Notes under the pieces: generated by a model | Databases searched by the model: none | Told to the model about the DNA's origin: nothing | Seen by the model: the letters and a program-made list of their open reading frames with translations, nothing else | Part shown: positions 16,799-25,400 of the stretch, in pieces | Position numbering within the stretch: position 1 is the stretch's first letter | How the letters are laid out: each line of letters starts with the position of its first letter | Assembly (NCBI GenBank): GCA_039028975.1 | Contig: JBCCHB010000051.1 | Coordinates: 34,677 to 98,676 of the forward strand | DNA: 64,000 nucleotides | Direction: 5' to 3' | Source: JAHBNG01 sp039028975 | GTDB taxonomy: Bacteria; Chloroflexota; Anaerolineae; Caldilineales; Caldilineaceae | Made by a program: the position numbers and the translations under genes

Positions 16799-17608
16799 CT
16801 AAAGAGGGTTGGCACCATTGCTATGTGTAGGCGTTAACCCGCGCTGGGCAACCTCCTTCACCCATTGAGTATTTTCCTCCGCAAACGTTGGCGGGGGAGG
16901 AGCTTGGGCATAATCGATATCCATATCATAGCCACTCTGATCATAGAGTTCGTGGAGAATCTGATTCAATTTGATAGCAGGCTCCTCGTCACCTTGCAAC
17001 AAGGGAACCGGGATATCTGGGATGGGCTGCCGAACAGAGAAGAGATAGAAATCTGCGGAAGGACGGCGGCGTGCGCGGCTAACAACAATACGATAGTGAT
17101 TCTCTTCTGGGACAGTCATGGGCATGGGCCTGCCCGCCCGCAACAGATCGATTTCAATAAGATGGGTGCGGCTGCCCAGAATCTCTTGGCGCTTTTGTTC
17201 ATACTTCTCACGCCCGTCTCCGGCACGCTCGTTGGTAGGTGACAGAATTTCAATGACTGTTACAACATCACGGGTATCCGCAGTACGAATCTCCAAGTAG
17301 CGTTCTTTGACTTCTTCTGGAACAGGTAGTTGCCCTGTAAGCGGTTCCACTACAGACAATCCAGCCACTTGAGGCTGAGGTCTAGCAAGGGCTGCATTAT
17401 CGACAGAGATGATCACGTCCGGTTCACCTACAGGATCATCCGGTGGTGCGACCGCAAGATAGTTACGTTGCTCCATATCAACTCGATATTTAGGGCGCAA
17501 GAGCGGAGTCAAGAAGCGACGGATGTCGACTATCAACTCGGTATGTACCTGGCTCCATAATCCTGCTTGCTCTAAGTAAGGATCCATCCCTGGAAACGGG
17601 CTTGGCAT
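16799..17608 (-). CDS. DUF4058 family protein
   Basis: A 269-residue protein with the DUF4058 signature start SPFPGMDPYLE followed by W..VH..LI.DI...L...L.P.Y, and the later motifs YLEIRTADTRDVVTVIE and LSPTNERAG. The charged core and the strand-ILSP pattern resemble restriction-endonuclease-like folds, and these genes often sit beside Uma2 genes in Chloroflexota and cyanobacteria, as here. Function is unknown. GGAGG five bases before ATG 17608 fixes the start. Confidence 0.85.
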   Translation of the reverse strand: MPSPFPGMDPYLEQAGLWSQVHTELIVDIRRFLTPLLRPKYRVDMEQRNYLAVAPPDDPVGEPDVIISVDNAALARPQPQVAGLSVVEPLTGQLPVPEEVKERYLEIRTADTRDVVTVIEILSPTNERAGDGREKYEQKRQEILGSRTHLIEIDLLRAGRPMPMTVPEENHYRIVVSRARRRPSADFYLFSVRQPIPDIPVPLLQGDEEPAIKLNQILHELYDQSGYDMDIDYAQAPPPPTFAEENTQWVKEVAQRGLTPTHSNGANPL

Positions 17609-17634
17609 AAGTCCTCCGCAAAATTGTTGCTATT

Positions 17635-17719
17635 TATACTCAGCTCCGTTTGAAAACAGGTCTTTGGTCTCTCTGGTAGAGCTTGGGAAAACACCTGTTT
17701 TCAAAACGACCGCAGTATA
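17635..17719. repeat. Hairpin repeat A, full copy
   Basis: An 85-bp element with ends TATACTCAGCTCCGTTTGAA and GACCGCAGTATA. Inside, GTTTGAAAACAGGT pairs with ACCTGTTTTCAAAAC, leaving a loop with a smaller GCTC-type arm pair. Related full copies occur at 33257-33335, 44742-44823 and 53628-53712. Confidence 0.75.
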
Positions 17720-17853
17720 GTAGCTTCCGTTTTGTCCAATTATACCACAACATGGCAGAACGGTAGTTCGCACCCATCGACCCATATAAGAGGTTGTGTT
17801 GGCCAGCCATAATCACTGCGGCCCATAATGGGTAGATCACAATGTCAGTTTTC

Positions 17854-18034
17854 CCCATTTTGTGTATAATTTCAGGCAAAATGGCGAACACTTCCTGAAA
17901 ACCTTGGTACGAGCCAATTATCTCCTTGGGAATGAGCATTAAATAAGTTGGGCATGTCATCTCGAAGGATTGAGAGATCTTATACACAAGTTATTTAATT
18001 CCGATTCCTGGCTTACCTCTACTTTGGACCTGGG
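17854..18034 (+). repeat. Dispersed repeat B, copy split by an insert
   Basis: The left part (17854-17929) and right part (18006-18034) align to the continuous copy at 4361-4461. The break falls within CTCCTTGG/CTTACC. The intervening about 76 bases are a small inverted-repeat element, so the insertion is younger than the repeat. Confidence 0.6.
17939..17998. mobile_element. 60-bp inverted-repeat insert within repeat B
   Basis: Terminal arms TTAAATAAGTTG and CAAGTTATTTAA are inverted repeats with one mismatch; outer flanks GGAAT and ATTCC extend the symmetry. The interior holds the reverse of the AGATCTCTC...CGAGATGACA palindrome found elsewhere. There is no coding capacity, so if mobile it would be a MITE-like non-autonomous element. 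Confidence 0.45.
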
Positions 18035-18075
18035 AGGGAATGAAGGGCGACAATGTGTGGGGGACAAGGTAAGTT

Positions 18076-18105
18076 CTATTGCGGCCGTTTGAAACGGAAC
18101 TGAGT
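18076..18105. repeat. Hairpin repeat A, collapsed copy
   Basis: TATTGCGGCCGTTTGAAA fused to TTTGAAACGGAACTGAGT, sharing the central TTTGAAA. It consists of the two outer ends of the 85-bp element with the hairpin centre removed, and sits 29 bases before the EAD1-FGE start. Confidence 0.55.
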
Positions 18106-18134
18106 GGAAAGTAAGACACGATAAAGGTGCGCGT

Positions 18135-19838
18135 GTGGGCGATTTTGAGCAAGATGGGCGGTTAAGTGGAATGCAGGTTGAGGCGCTGGGGCAGGCGTTG
18201 ATCAACGGATATTCGCTCAATACCTTACGACGGATGGTACGGATTCGGCTCGACATACGACTCGATGAGGTGGCGGGTGGAGAGAACTTTGCCGATGTAG
18301 TTTACAACCTGATCGACTGGGCCGAGCAGACGGGTCGTGTTGAGCGGTTGGTGGCTGAGGCATATAGATTCAACAGCGGCAATCAGCGGTTGCGAAGGGT
18401 GGCTGAGGAGATTTTGGGCGAAGCATTTGCGGAGCAGCGAGATGATGCCTCTGAACGAGCCCCCTCTGGGTCGGATGCCTCCGAGCCGGATTCCGCAGAA
18501 CGCAATCAGCCGAGACGAAACGTGGCGTTACGTTCCGCTGAGGATGAGGTTGAAACCGATAAACCTGAGGTATCTGAACCATCTGAACCAGAGGAGCATT
18601 TACCAGTAGAGAACCCGCTTGATGATGCTGGTCCCTCAAGATCTGGGAATAGAGAATATGACAACGACGAAGAAAACGCCGCCAACCATGATGACGTGAA
18701 GAGCTTGCTCGAAACGCTGAAAAACCTCAAAAACCCTGAGCGGTTACGCCAATCAACATTTGCCAATTCCGCTCTCGTCCGGCAACGAATGGCCCAGAAG
18801 CCAACCCTGACCGTTGACCAAGCCCTAACTGAACTATTCACGGACACATTGACCCTGTTGGCCCAAGAGCACCCCTTACTAGCCGATCAATTACGGGGAC
18901 TCTTCTGGGAAGGGCTGACGGCTACTAGCATGGTGGATGAGGGACGACCCGAAAGGCAAGGAAAAGCGCGCTTTCGCCGTCAGCGGGATAAAGCATTGGT
19001 CCTCTTTATGGATCTGCTTTACGCCCAGGAAGCAGGGACGTTTGCCCTGCCAGCTCAGATGAAAGAGCGGTTCACTCTACCGGTAGAGAAGAAGCCAAAA
19101 ATTGAGTTTGATTGGGTGACCATTCCAGAGGGGCCATTTTGGATGGGTAGCCAAAAGCCAGCTAATTTGTTAAATAGGTTGTTTGGTGTTGAAGAAAAAC
19201 GAGAGCGCCCCACCGATCCCCTGGCTATGGATTCCGAACTGCCACAACATGAGGTTAACCTTGCCGAATTTCGCATTGCCCGCGTGCCGGTCACCAATGG
19301 GCAATACAAGCTATTTGTGGATGACCAAGACTATCAACCACCAACTCATTGGGAAGGTAGCCAAATCACGATTGGCAAAGAGAACCATCCCGTTGTCAAC
19401 GTCTCTTGGCATGACGCAATGGCCTTCTGCGATTGGGCTGGTGTCCAGTTGCCCAGCGAAGCTCAATGGGAGAAGGCGGCCAGAGGGACGGATGGCCAGC
19501 TCTATCCCTGGGGAAATGAGTCGCCTACGAGAAAATTGTGCAACTTCGGCAACATTGTTGGGGGGACCACGTCGGTTGGTCACTATCCAGGTGGGGCAAG
19601 TCCTTATGGCTGCCTAGATGTGGCGGGTAACGTTTGGGAGTGGACGTCAAGCCTCTGTAAACCCTACCCGTACGACCCAACGGACGGTCGAGAAGACTCC
19701 GAAAGAGACGGTGACCGCCTGTGGCGCGGCGGTTCGTTTGTCGACCTTATTCCCGGCGTGCGTTGCGCCTTTCGTTATCACCACGTTCCGACTGCCCGGT
19801 ACGACCTTGTCGGGTTTCGGTTCGTGTCCCCTCTGTAG
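18135..19838 (+). CDS. EAD1 - FGE/SUMF1-domain protein, candidate retroelement-diversified effector
   Basis: A 567-residue protein from GTG 18135 (AAAGG seven bases upstream). Residues about 12-92 match effector-associated domain 1: LGQALINGYS, LRRMVRIRLDIRLDEVAGGEN, VVYNLIDWAEQTGRVERLV. EAD1 is a small adaptor that pairs effectors with NTPase partners in bacterial conflict systems. An acidic low-complexity stretch (about 95-190) and a helical segment (about 195-310) follow. Residues about 323-567 are an FGE-sulfatase (C-type-lectin) domain: VTIPEGPFWMGS, VPVTNGQYKLF, HPVVNVSWHDAMAFC, LPSEAQWEKAARG, GNVWEWT, RGGSF, VGFRF. The last 35 codons resemble a diversity-generating retroelement variable region. 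A convincing FGE catalytic Cys pair is not seen, so binding rather than formylglycine formation is more likely. A HigBA pair follows, convergent. Confidence 0.82.
   Translation: MGDFEQDGRLSGMQVEALGQALINGYSLNTLRRMVRIRLDIRLDEVAGGENFADVVYNLIDWAEQTGRVERLVAEAYRFNSGNQRLRRVAEEILGEAFAEQRDDASERAPSGSDASEPDSAERNQPRRNVALRSAEDEVETDKPEVSEPSEPEEHLPVENPLDDAGPSRSGNREYDNDEENAANHDDVKSLLETLKNLKNPERLRQSTFANSALVRQRMAQKPTLTVDQALTELFTDTLTLLAQEHPLLADQLRGLFWEGLTATSMVDEGRPERQGKARFRRQRDKALVLFMDLLYAQEAGTFALPAQMKERFTLPVEKKPKIEFDWVTIPEGPFWMGSQKPANLLNRLFGVEEKRERPTDPLAMDSELPQHEVNLAEFRIARVPVTNGQYKLFVDDQDYQPPTHWEGSQITIGKENHPVVNVSWHDAMAFCDWAGVQLPSEAQWEKAARGTDGQLYPWGNESPTRKLCNFGNIVGGTTSVGHYPGGASPYGCLDVAGNVWEWTSSLCKPYPYDPTDGREDSERDGDRLWRGGSFVDLIPGVRCAFRYHHVPTARYDLVGFRFVSPL
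19731..19830 (+). other. Candidate DGR variable region at the 3' end of the EAD1-FGE gene
   Basis: The frame residues Gly-Gly-Ser, Val-Arg-Cys-Ala, Arg, Pro, Arg and Val-Gly-Phe-Arg stay constant in the C-type-lectin fold. Between them are codons TTT GTC GAC CTT ATT, then TTT, TAT CAC CAC GTT, ACT GCC, TAC GAC CTT. Every one ends in C or T, as expected if they came from AAC/AAT template codons mutated only at adenines. Adenine is scarce in the stretch. No matching A-rich template repeat or reverse transcriptase is in the window. Confidence 0.5.
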
Positions 19839-19897
19839 TTGGTCTCCGGTTCTCTGATGAAAAAATCTACTATTCCATAGAAATCCGTGCGCTGCTT

Positions 19898-20299
19898 TTA
19901 ACCTGTGACTTCAACAAGCCTAGGTTCTACCTCTTTCAACTCATACCGTTGCAAGAGCGTATCAGCGGGAATGGGCGTAATCTCAACAAGTCGTCGAATC
20001 ATGGTAATCGACAATGTACGTCTGAGATTCAAAATTTCGCCAAGTCTTTGCGTGGTGATGCCAATTTGCTGGCTAAATTCAGTACGCGAGAGTCCTCGGC
20101 TTTCCATATAGTAGCGGATAGCCTCTACTGGATGAGGTTTCTCGGCTGGATACTGTTCCGCTTCATAAGCCCCGATTAAGGTTGATAGAACTTCCAATTT
20201 GTCTAAATTGGGTGTATCTTCACCTTCAGCCATTAGCCTGTCAAGCTCTTCTAATGCTGCATCATAGTCTTCTTCATTACGAATTGGCTTAATATCCAT
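19898..20299 (-). CDS. higA: HigA-type antitoxin (HTH)
   Basis: A 133-residue protein from ATG 20299; upstream in-frame TTG codons are less likely. The N-terminal half is the HigA-specific helical region (MDIKPIRNEEDYDAALEEL, then PAEKPHPVEAIRYYME). The C-terminal half is a Cro/CI-type helix-turn-helix (LSRTEFSQQIGITTQRLGEILNLRR). It should bind HigB and repress the operon. It follows the toxin gene by about 45 bases, the toxin-first order characteristic of higBA. The gene converges on the EAD1-FGE gene with a 59-base gap. Confidence 0.88.
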   Translation of the reverse strand: MDIKPIRNEEDYDAALEELDRLMAEGEDTPNLDKLEVLSTLIGAYEAEQYPAEKPHPVEAIRYYMESRGLSRTEFSQQIGITTQRLGEILNLRRTLSITMIRRLVEITPIPADTLLQRYELKEVEPRLVEVTG

Positions 20300-20344
20300 T
20301 GTATCCACCAACCTCCGTTTGTGAACCAAACAGCTATAACAAAA

Positions 20345-20638
20345 CTAAACTTCAAATGCATCGATTTTATCGTATTCGGCATGGGTACCAAACCACCGAA
20401 TATGGACAATCTTCGATTTATAATGAATGGCAACAATAAGTCGATAATGGTTTCCAGCAATATTGAATACGACTCTTTGCCCGTCTAGGATCGAGGCATT
20501 TGCATATCTTGCTTTGATGTCACTTGGTGATTGCCAATCCGCCAGCGATGTGTCTTCGCGCCAAGCGATGAGTTGTGGCTTGGCATTGGGATATTTTTCT
20601 TCAAACTCTTTTAGAGTTCTTTCAGCCCGAATCCGCAA
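20345..20638 (-). CDS. higB: HigB-type toxin
   Basis: A 97-residue RelE-fold toxin of the HigB family, expected to be a ribosome-dependent mRNA interferase. Family features are an N-terminal TLKEFEEKYPNAKPQLIAWRE, the central DIKARYANASILDGQRVVFNIAGNHYRL (the R-V-V-F-N-I-x-G-N-x-Y-R-L core), and the C-terminal KIVHIRWFGTHAEYDKID. The start is TTG 20638, with GGAGG four bases upstream. It is the first gene of the toxin-antitoxin operon. Confidence 0.88.
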   Translation of the reverse strand: MRIRAERTLKEFEEKYPNAKPQLIAWREDTSLADWQSPSDIKARYANASILDGQRVVFNIAGNHYRLIVAIHYKSKIVHIRWFGTHAEYDKIDAFEV

Positions 20639-20906
20639 AATGCCTCCGATTTTCCTCTCTCAATGACAGTATTATCAATGATACTCCCGTTTTGGGACAT
20701 TTGTCAAACTATCTCTATGGTGCTAGTCAATAACGATTTACTAATTCAATAGGTCAATTGGGCGCTAATTTCTATTACAATTAGCTTGATATTCTACATA
20801 ACACCTTCTGAGCTATGCAGGCTAAGGTACGGCTTGACCCAACCCATCAGATGCGCTACCATTACGCGCATCATCTTCATCCATCAACTATCTTGGAGAC
20901 CAACCA

Positions 20907-21734
20907 ATGATCATCGATACCCACTGCCACGCTGGGCTTTTTAAATACGAACCCATCGAGTCTCTGCTCTTCCACATGGAGCAGAACAACGTGGACAAGG
21001 CTGTGCTGATCCAATACATGGGCAATACGGACAACGGCTATATGGTCGACTGTATGAATCGGTATCCAGGCAAGTTTGCGGCAGCCATGTGCGTTGCCCA
21101 GGATGACGATGGCACCCAAATCGAACGTTGGCATGAGGAGGGCATTCGGGGCATCCGCCTCCACGCTACCTCTCGCAGCGTCACATTGGATCCCTTGGAT
21201 CATTGGCGTACCGCAGCCCAACTGGATCTGGTCGTCAGCGCACCCTGTAGCCCAGCCGCACTGATCAGCCGAGACTTTATAGATGCGGTGGAACGATTTT
21301 CGGACACCCGCATTGTCATCGAACATTTGGCTGGTTTGAAGCGAGGTGCCGAGTGGCCATTTGAAGAGTTTCGCGAAGTTCTAAAATTGGCCCAATATCC
21401 TCACCTCTTTATCAAACTTCCTGGCTTTGGAGAATTTTGTGATACCACCGCTCTGTTGAGTGCCGAGATGGCCGAAAACCAGGTCGATCTGAGTGAGGCA
21501 CTGCAAGAACGGACTCACCCTGCCTTGAAAGAGATCCCACCTGTTGCCGAGATGACCCTAGAAGCCTTTGGGCCTCAGCGCATGATGTGGGGGAGCGACT
21601 ACCCCCCTGTCAGCTCACGCGAAGGCTATACCCTCTCTCTTGAGCTACCCAAAGCTTACTTTGGCAACCTCAGTGAAGATGAACTGGGGGCTATCTTTGG
21701 GGGAACCGCAGAGCAGGTCTGGGGATTAGGTTAA
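20907..21734 (+). CDS. Amidohydrolase-2 family hydrolase/decarboxylase
   Basis: A 275-residue TIM-barrel metal enzyme of the amidohydrolase-2 group (ACMSD/2-pyrone-4,6-dicarboxylate lactonase type). The first metal site is IIDTHCHAG at residues 2-10, a conserved His sits in IVIEHLAG, and the last Asp is in MWGSDYPP. Members hydrolyse or decarboxylate small aromatic or lactone acids. TGGAGA lies eight bases upstream of ATG 20907. A glutathione-transferase gene follows after 25 bases, so the two are likely cotranscribed and may act in one catabolic route. Confidence 0.88.
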   Translation: MIIDTHCHAGLFKYEPIESLLFHMEQNNVDKAVLIQYMGNTDNGYMVDCMNRYPGKFAAAMCVAQDDDGTQIERWHEEGIRGIRLHATSRSVTLDPLDHWRTAAQLDLVVSAPCSPAALISRDFIDAVERFSDTRIVIEHLAGLKRGAEWPFEEFREVLKLAQYPHLFIKLPGFGEFCDTTALLSAEMAENQVDLSEALQERTHPALKEIPPVAEMTLEAFGPQRMMWGSDYPPVSSREGYTLSLELPKAYFGNLSEDELGAIFGGTAEQVWGLG

Positions 21735-21759
21735 ATCAAAAATTAAGGAAACAATCCAT

Positions 21760-22452
21760 ATGCCCATCCTTCTTTACGATCTCGTTGGCATCGATGACCG
21801 ACGCTTTAGCCCCGCCTGCTGGCGCACCCGCATGGCTCTCGCCCACAAGGGGCTAGAAGTTGAAACCATCCCTACCCGCTTCACGGAAATTGCCGCCATC
21901 TGCGATGCAGAACAGAAGACAGTCCCTGTACTCGACGACAACGGTACCATTGTCGTTGATTCTTGGGCCATTGCCCAATATTTAGAGGAGACCTACCCAG
22001 ACAAGCCCTCTCTTTTTGGCGGTACATCAGGATCTGCGCTGACCCGCTTCTATGACCAATGGGCGAACACGGTTCTCAGCCGAGGTCTGTTTAATCTGGT
22101 TATCCTGGATATTTACAATCATCTGACACCTGAGGACAAAAATTATTTCCGCACATCTCGCGAGAAGCGGATTGGTCGTACCCTAGAGGAATTCCAAGCA
22201 GGCCGGGAAGATCGGCTTAAGGGATTTCGCAACAGCCTCTTTCCGCTCCGCTTTACCGTCAAAGAACAGCCCTTTTTGGGTGGTGACCAGCCTCTCTACG
22301 CCGACTATCTCCTCTTTGGCGGCTTCCAATGGGCGCGGGTCGTTAGCGATTTTGCGCTAGTAGAGGCAGACGATCCAGTCAATGGGTGGTTTCAGCGCTG
22401 CCTGGATCTGCATGATGGGCTGGGGCGAAACGCGCTGGGGTATAATTGGTAG
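21760..22452 (+). CDS. Glutathione S-transferase family protein, LigE/beta-etherase-like
   Basis: A 230-residue GST-fold protein. The thioredoxin-like N-terminal domain has RFSPACWRTRMALAHKGLEVE, then the cis-Pro region KTVPVLDD and the glutathione-binding ...VVDSWAIAQYLEETYP. The all-helical C-terminal domain includes QPLYADYLLFGGFQWAR. The S-P-x-x-W-R-T-R pattern is like bacterial beta-etherases that cleave aryl ethers with glutathione. The genome may use another thiol, so the cofactor is uncertain. It follows the amidohydrolase by 25 bases and precedes the 1191-residue protein by 9 bases. Confidence 0.85.
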   Translation: MPILLYDLVGIDDRRFSPACWRTRMALAHKGLEVETIPTRFTEIAAICDAEQKTVPVLDDNGTIVVDSWAIAQYLEETYPDKPSLFGGTSGSALTRFYDQWANTVLSRGLFNLVILDIYNHLTPEDKNYFRTSREKRIGRTLEEFQAGREDRLKGFRNSLFPLRFTVKEQPFLGGDQPLYADYLLFGGFQWARVVSDFALVEADDPVNGWFQRCLDLHDGLGRNALGYNW

Positions 22453-22461
22453 CCAATCCAA

Positions 22462-25400
22462 ATGAGACCGAGTCGTAGTCGAGGTGTTGCTCGAGCACGC
22501 ATGTATATAGCTGCCCATCTGCACTGGACCGGCGGCTTTCCATTGCCACTGAGTGAGGGCGACGATCCTACTCATTTGCAATGGCAACCTGCCCCCCAAC
22601 TTCGTAACCCAGATCCTGCTCACTTTCGGCTCGAGCGTGAACACCTTCATCGGGCCAGTCGAGCGTACTCCAAGCTGATTCACCGCTTTCCTCATGCCCT
22701 ACCCAAGACGTTAGACAACTATGATGAGTGGGTTGCACGTGTCCCTCAACTGCTTGATCTCTGTAAACTCCCTATCCATGAAGGGAAACCCTTACCCAAG
22801 TCACTCTTTGAGATGGAGGATGCCTATCCGCGTCGTATCGTTGCGCGAGCCAAAGACCTAGCAGACAACAACCCAGAGTTGGCCTCACTGATCGACGCTT
22901 TTAGTTGGACCTGCTTTCTCAAGCCAGGAGAAATGCCAGAGATCCTCACTTGGCTAGAAAGTTACTCAACACAAATTCGTCGTATTTGTCAGCATTTCCC
23001 TCCTTCAGAGGGAGAAAACGATGGGCCGTCGTTAGAGGGTACAAATTTGTATAGTAAAACATGGGGTGACGAAGCAGAGTCGATAACCTTCATTCTCCTT
23101 CTCTGGCGCTTAAGCTATCGTGATGGCCAGCAGGCCATTGAACCCTTGCTGACACACCTGAGTGAGCCGCTCATCTATGGTTGGCCCATCAATGGTTTCC
23201 AAGAACATCTGAGCCAATGGCGGACTATTTTGATTGCAGCTCAACGCAGCCGTCAAAGGCTGGATCCTCCCATCAAATCCTTCCCCACGATTGGGGAGGA
23301 GACGATCACTTTTGCCAGATGGCTCAGTGAGCAACCAAAAAGCTCGCGCCGTCGGACATTGAATCTCATGGCCCTCATCAGGCCCGCAGAAGGGCTATTG
23401 CCTCGATACAAAGGATGGTGGGCGAGGACCAACCTTGGCTTACAGAAGGCTAAGGGATTGATTGCCATACCCATCACCATACGTAACAGAGAAAGTGGTT
23501 GGCACTATCGACAAGCGACGGAAGAGATGATTGAGGAGATTGCCGAACTGAAGAAGAGTGAGCCATCCACACATTTTTTCCGTCAGCTATTCAGACACCT
23601 GCGGGCTTTGAGCCTTCCTGAACATCAAGAGCTAGTCGATGCATTGCTGGTTGCCTTACCCTACCTTCCTCAATACCAGGACGAGCGATATTATTGCCTA
23701 CTCTATGTGGATTGGTATGCCTACTTCTCCCAACGCGAAGTTAAAAAGTTGCCTTCTGTCATACGAGCAATGGGGCAGACGCTGGCCCACTTTCAAGATC
23801 CGACTCCCTTCCTAAAGCTGTGGATCGACGATAGTTCACTGACATGGGATCTCATTTATGGACTAGAAGAAAACAAAAGACCGCTTGCCCTGAAAGCCTT
23901 CTACCATACGTGGCAGGAGATGGGGGCGCTCTCGGAAGACGATGGCTATCGCCTGATTCAGATTAGCCGATTTTGTGATGAGGCGGCTGAGATCTGTGCT
24001 GTGTTTCGCTCCTTAGCTGTGGACGACTTGCGAGAAAAGTATTTGAACACCCAGACTATCGAGGCGGCATTAGCAATCACTCCGGCGAATGAGCAACTGG
24101 CAGAGCTGGTACGGATCATCCATCGCGTGGTTGAAAGGATAGAGGATGCCTCCGATTCACTCATGCTAGTCAATCGGACCTTTGAGCAAGCCGGTTGGCA
24201 CCAGTGGGTCTACCATCTGTTGATGGATGGCTCAATGGCCGGGGTTGTTCGCGCAGGCGATTTTATCAAAGCAATTGAGTCGCTTGAGGGGGCCATTCCC
24301 GAATTCCCGGTTTATTTTGATTTTGATGATAGCAGATCTGATGATGGTGAGACTGAAGATGTGAGGGTTGATCATAAAGCTGATTCCTGGTGGGCTACTT
24401 ATCCTACATCGCTTCAACCAACTCTGAAGTTGCTAGACCAAATTTCATTTGATGCCAAGAAGATAGCCCAACGGGTTTTGGCTAAAGATCTTCCCAGCCC
24501 CAAGAAATTGCAGCAAGAGATGGTCGTCATCCAAATGCGACTCGAGCAGCTATCCCTAGGACATTTAGCTGCTGAGGCCCAGGTTGAACCAACTCAAAGT
24601 AAGCACGTCTTGCGCCTTACTAAGCGATTGGACAACCTACAACAGCGCCTAGAGAATCCTAAGCCTCTCTCCCCAGTCCGTATAGAACGATTGCAAGTAA
24701 AGTTAGCTCGAGCCACTCGTCACGCCCTTTTAGAGCGATGGATTGCAGATCTGAGAGATGAGTTATATCGCCACGTCACTCGTATTTTGGATATTATTGA
24801 GATCCCGGCGTGGTTACTCCAGCCTCGGCAGTTGAGTTTGCTAGCCCCCATTTTGCAGATGGAAGAGCGACCCATGCGCCAGTTGGCCATCGAGCTGCTG
24901 CAACGTCGCTGCGAGCCACCGCCGTGGAGCCTAGTGGATCACCCTGCCAATCAAGCCTACCTGGAGAGGATCACAAAACGGGGCATCAACATTGAACCCT
25001 GGATCCAGCCACCTGGTGAGCAAACGCTGACCGCTCAGAATGGCCGCCAAGTTGTACTCAGCTTTGCTGATGATCCGCTGGATATTGTCCAAATGGGTGA
25101 ACCCTTTAGCACCTGCCTAAGTCCGGGGGACTTCAACTTCTTCTCCGTCTTTGCCAATGCCGCGGACATCAATAAGCATGTGATTTATCTCTATGATGCT
25201 GAAGAATATCACAAGGCGCTGACTGATAGCGGCACCGACTCTAAAAGGACAAACGCGGGCCTCCAATCCAATCGGCACATCCTTGCCCGTTGCCTAATTG
25301 CGCTGACCGATCATGGCCATATTCTGACCTTTCACCCTTACTGCCACGATGACACGTTAGGCTTTGAGCAACTAATTGTTGATTTAGTGGCAGACCTAGC

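Larger units (their letters stand above)
17609..18134. other. Repeat-dense divergent spacer, 526 bp
   Basis: Between the divergent DUF4058 and EAD1-FGE genes lie a full hairpin repeat A (17635-17719), dispersed repeat B split by a 76-bp insert (17854-18034), and a collapsed repeat A (18076-18105). Almost the whole spacer is repeat-derived. AAAGG at 18123-18127 serves the downstream GTG start. No protein-coding frame is convincing. Confidence 0.6.

Noticed and set aside
18370..18847. Overlapping minus-strand frames within the EAD1-FGE gene
   Set aside because: They mirror the acidic low-complexity region of the sense gene, with no independent start or family match.
18135..19838. The FGE-domain protein as the maturase of the sulfatase at 9880-13419
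   Set aside because: It has an EAD1 adaptor and a variable-region-like end rather than a convincing catalytic Cys pair, and the genes are divergent and 4.7 kb apart. A dedicated maturase elsewhere is more likely.
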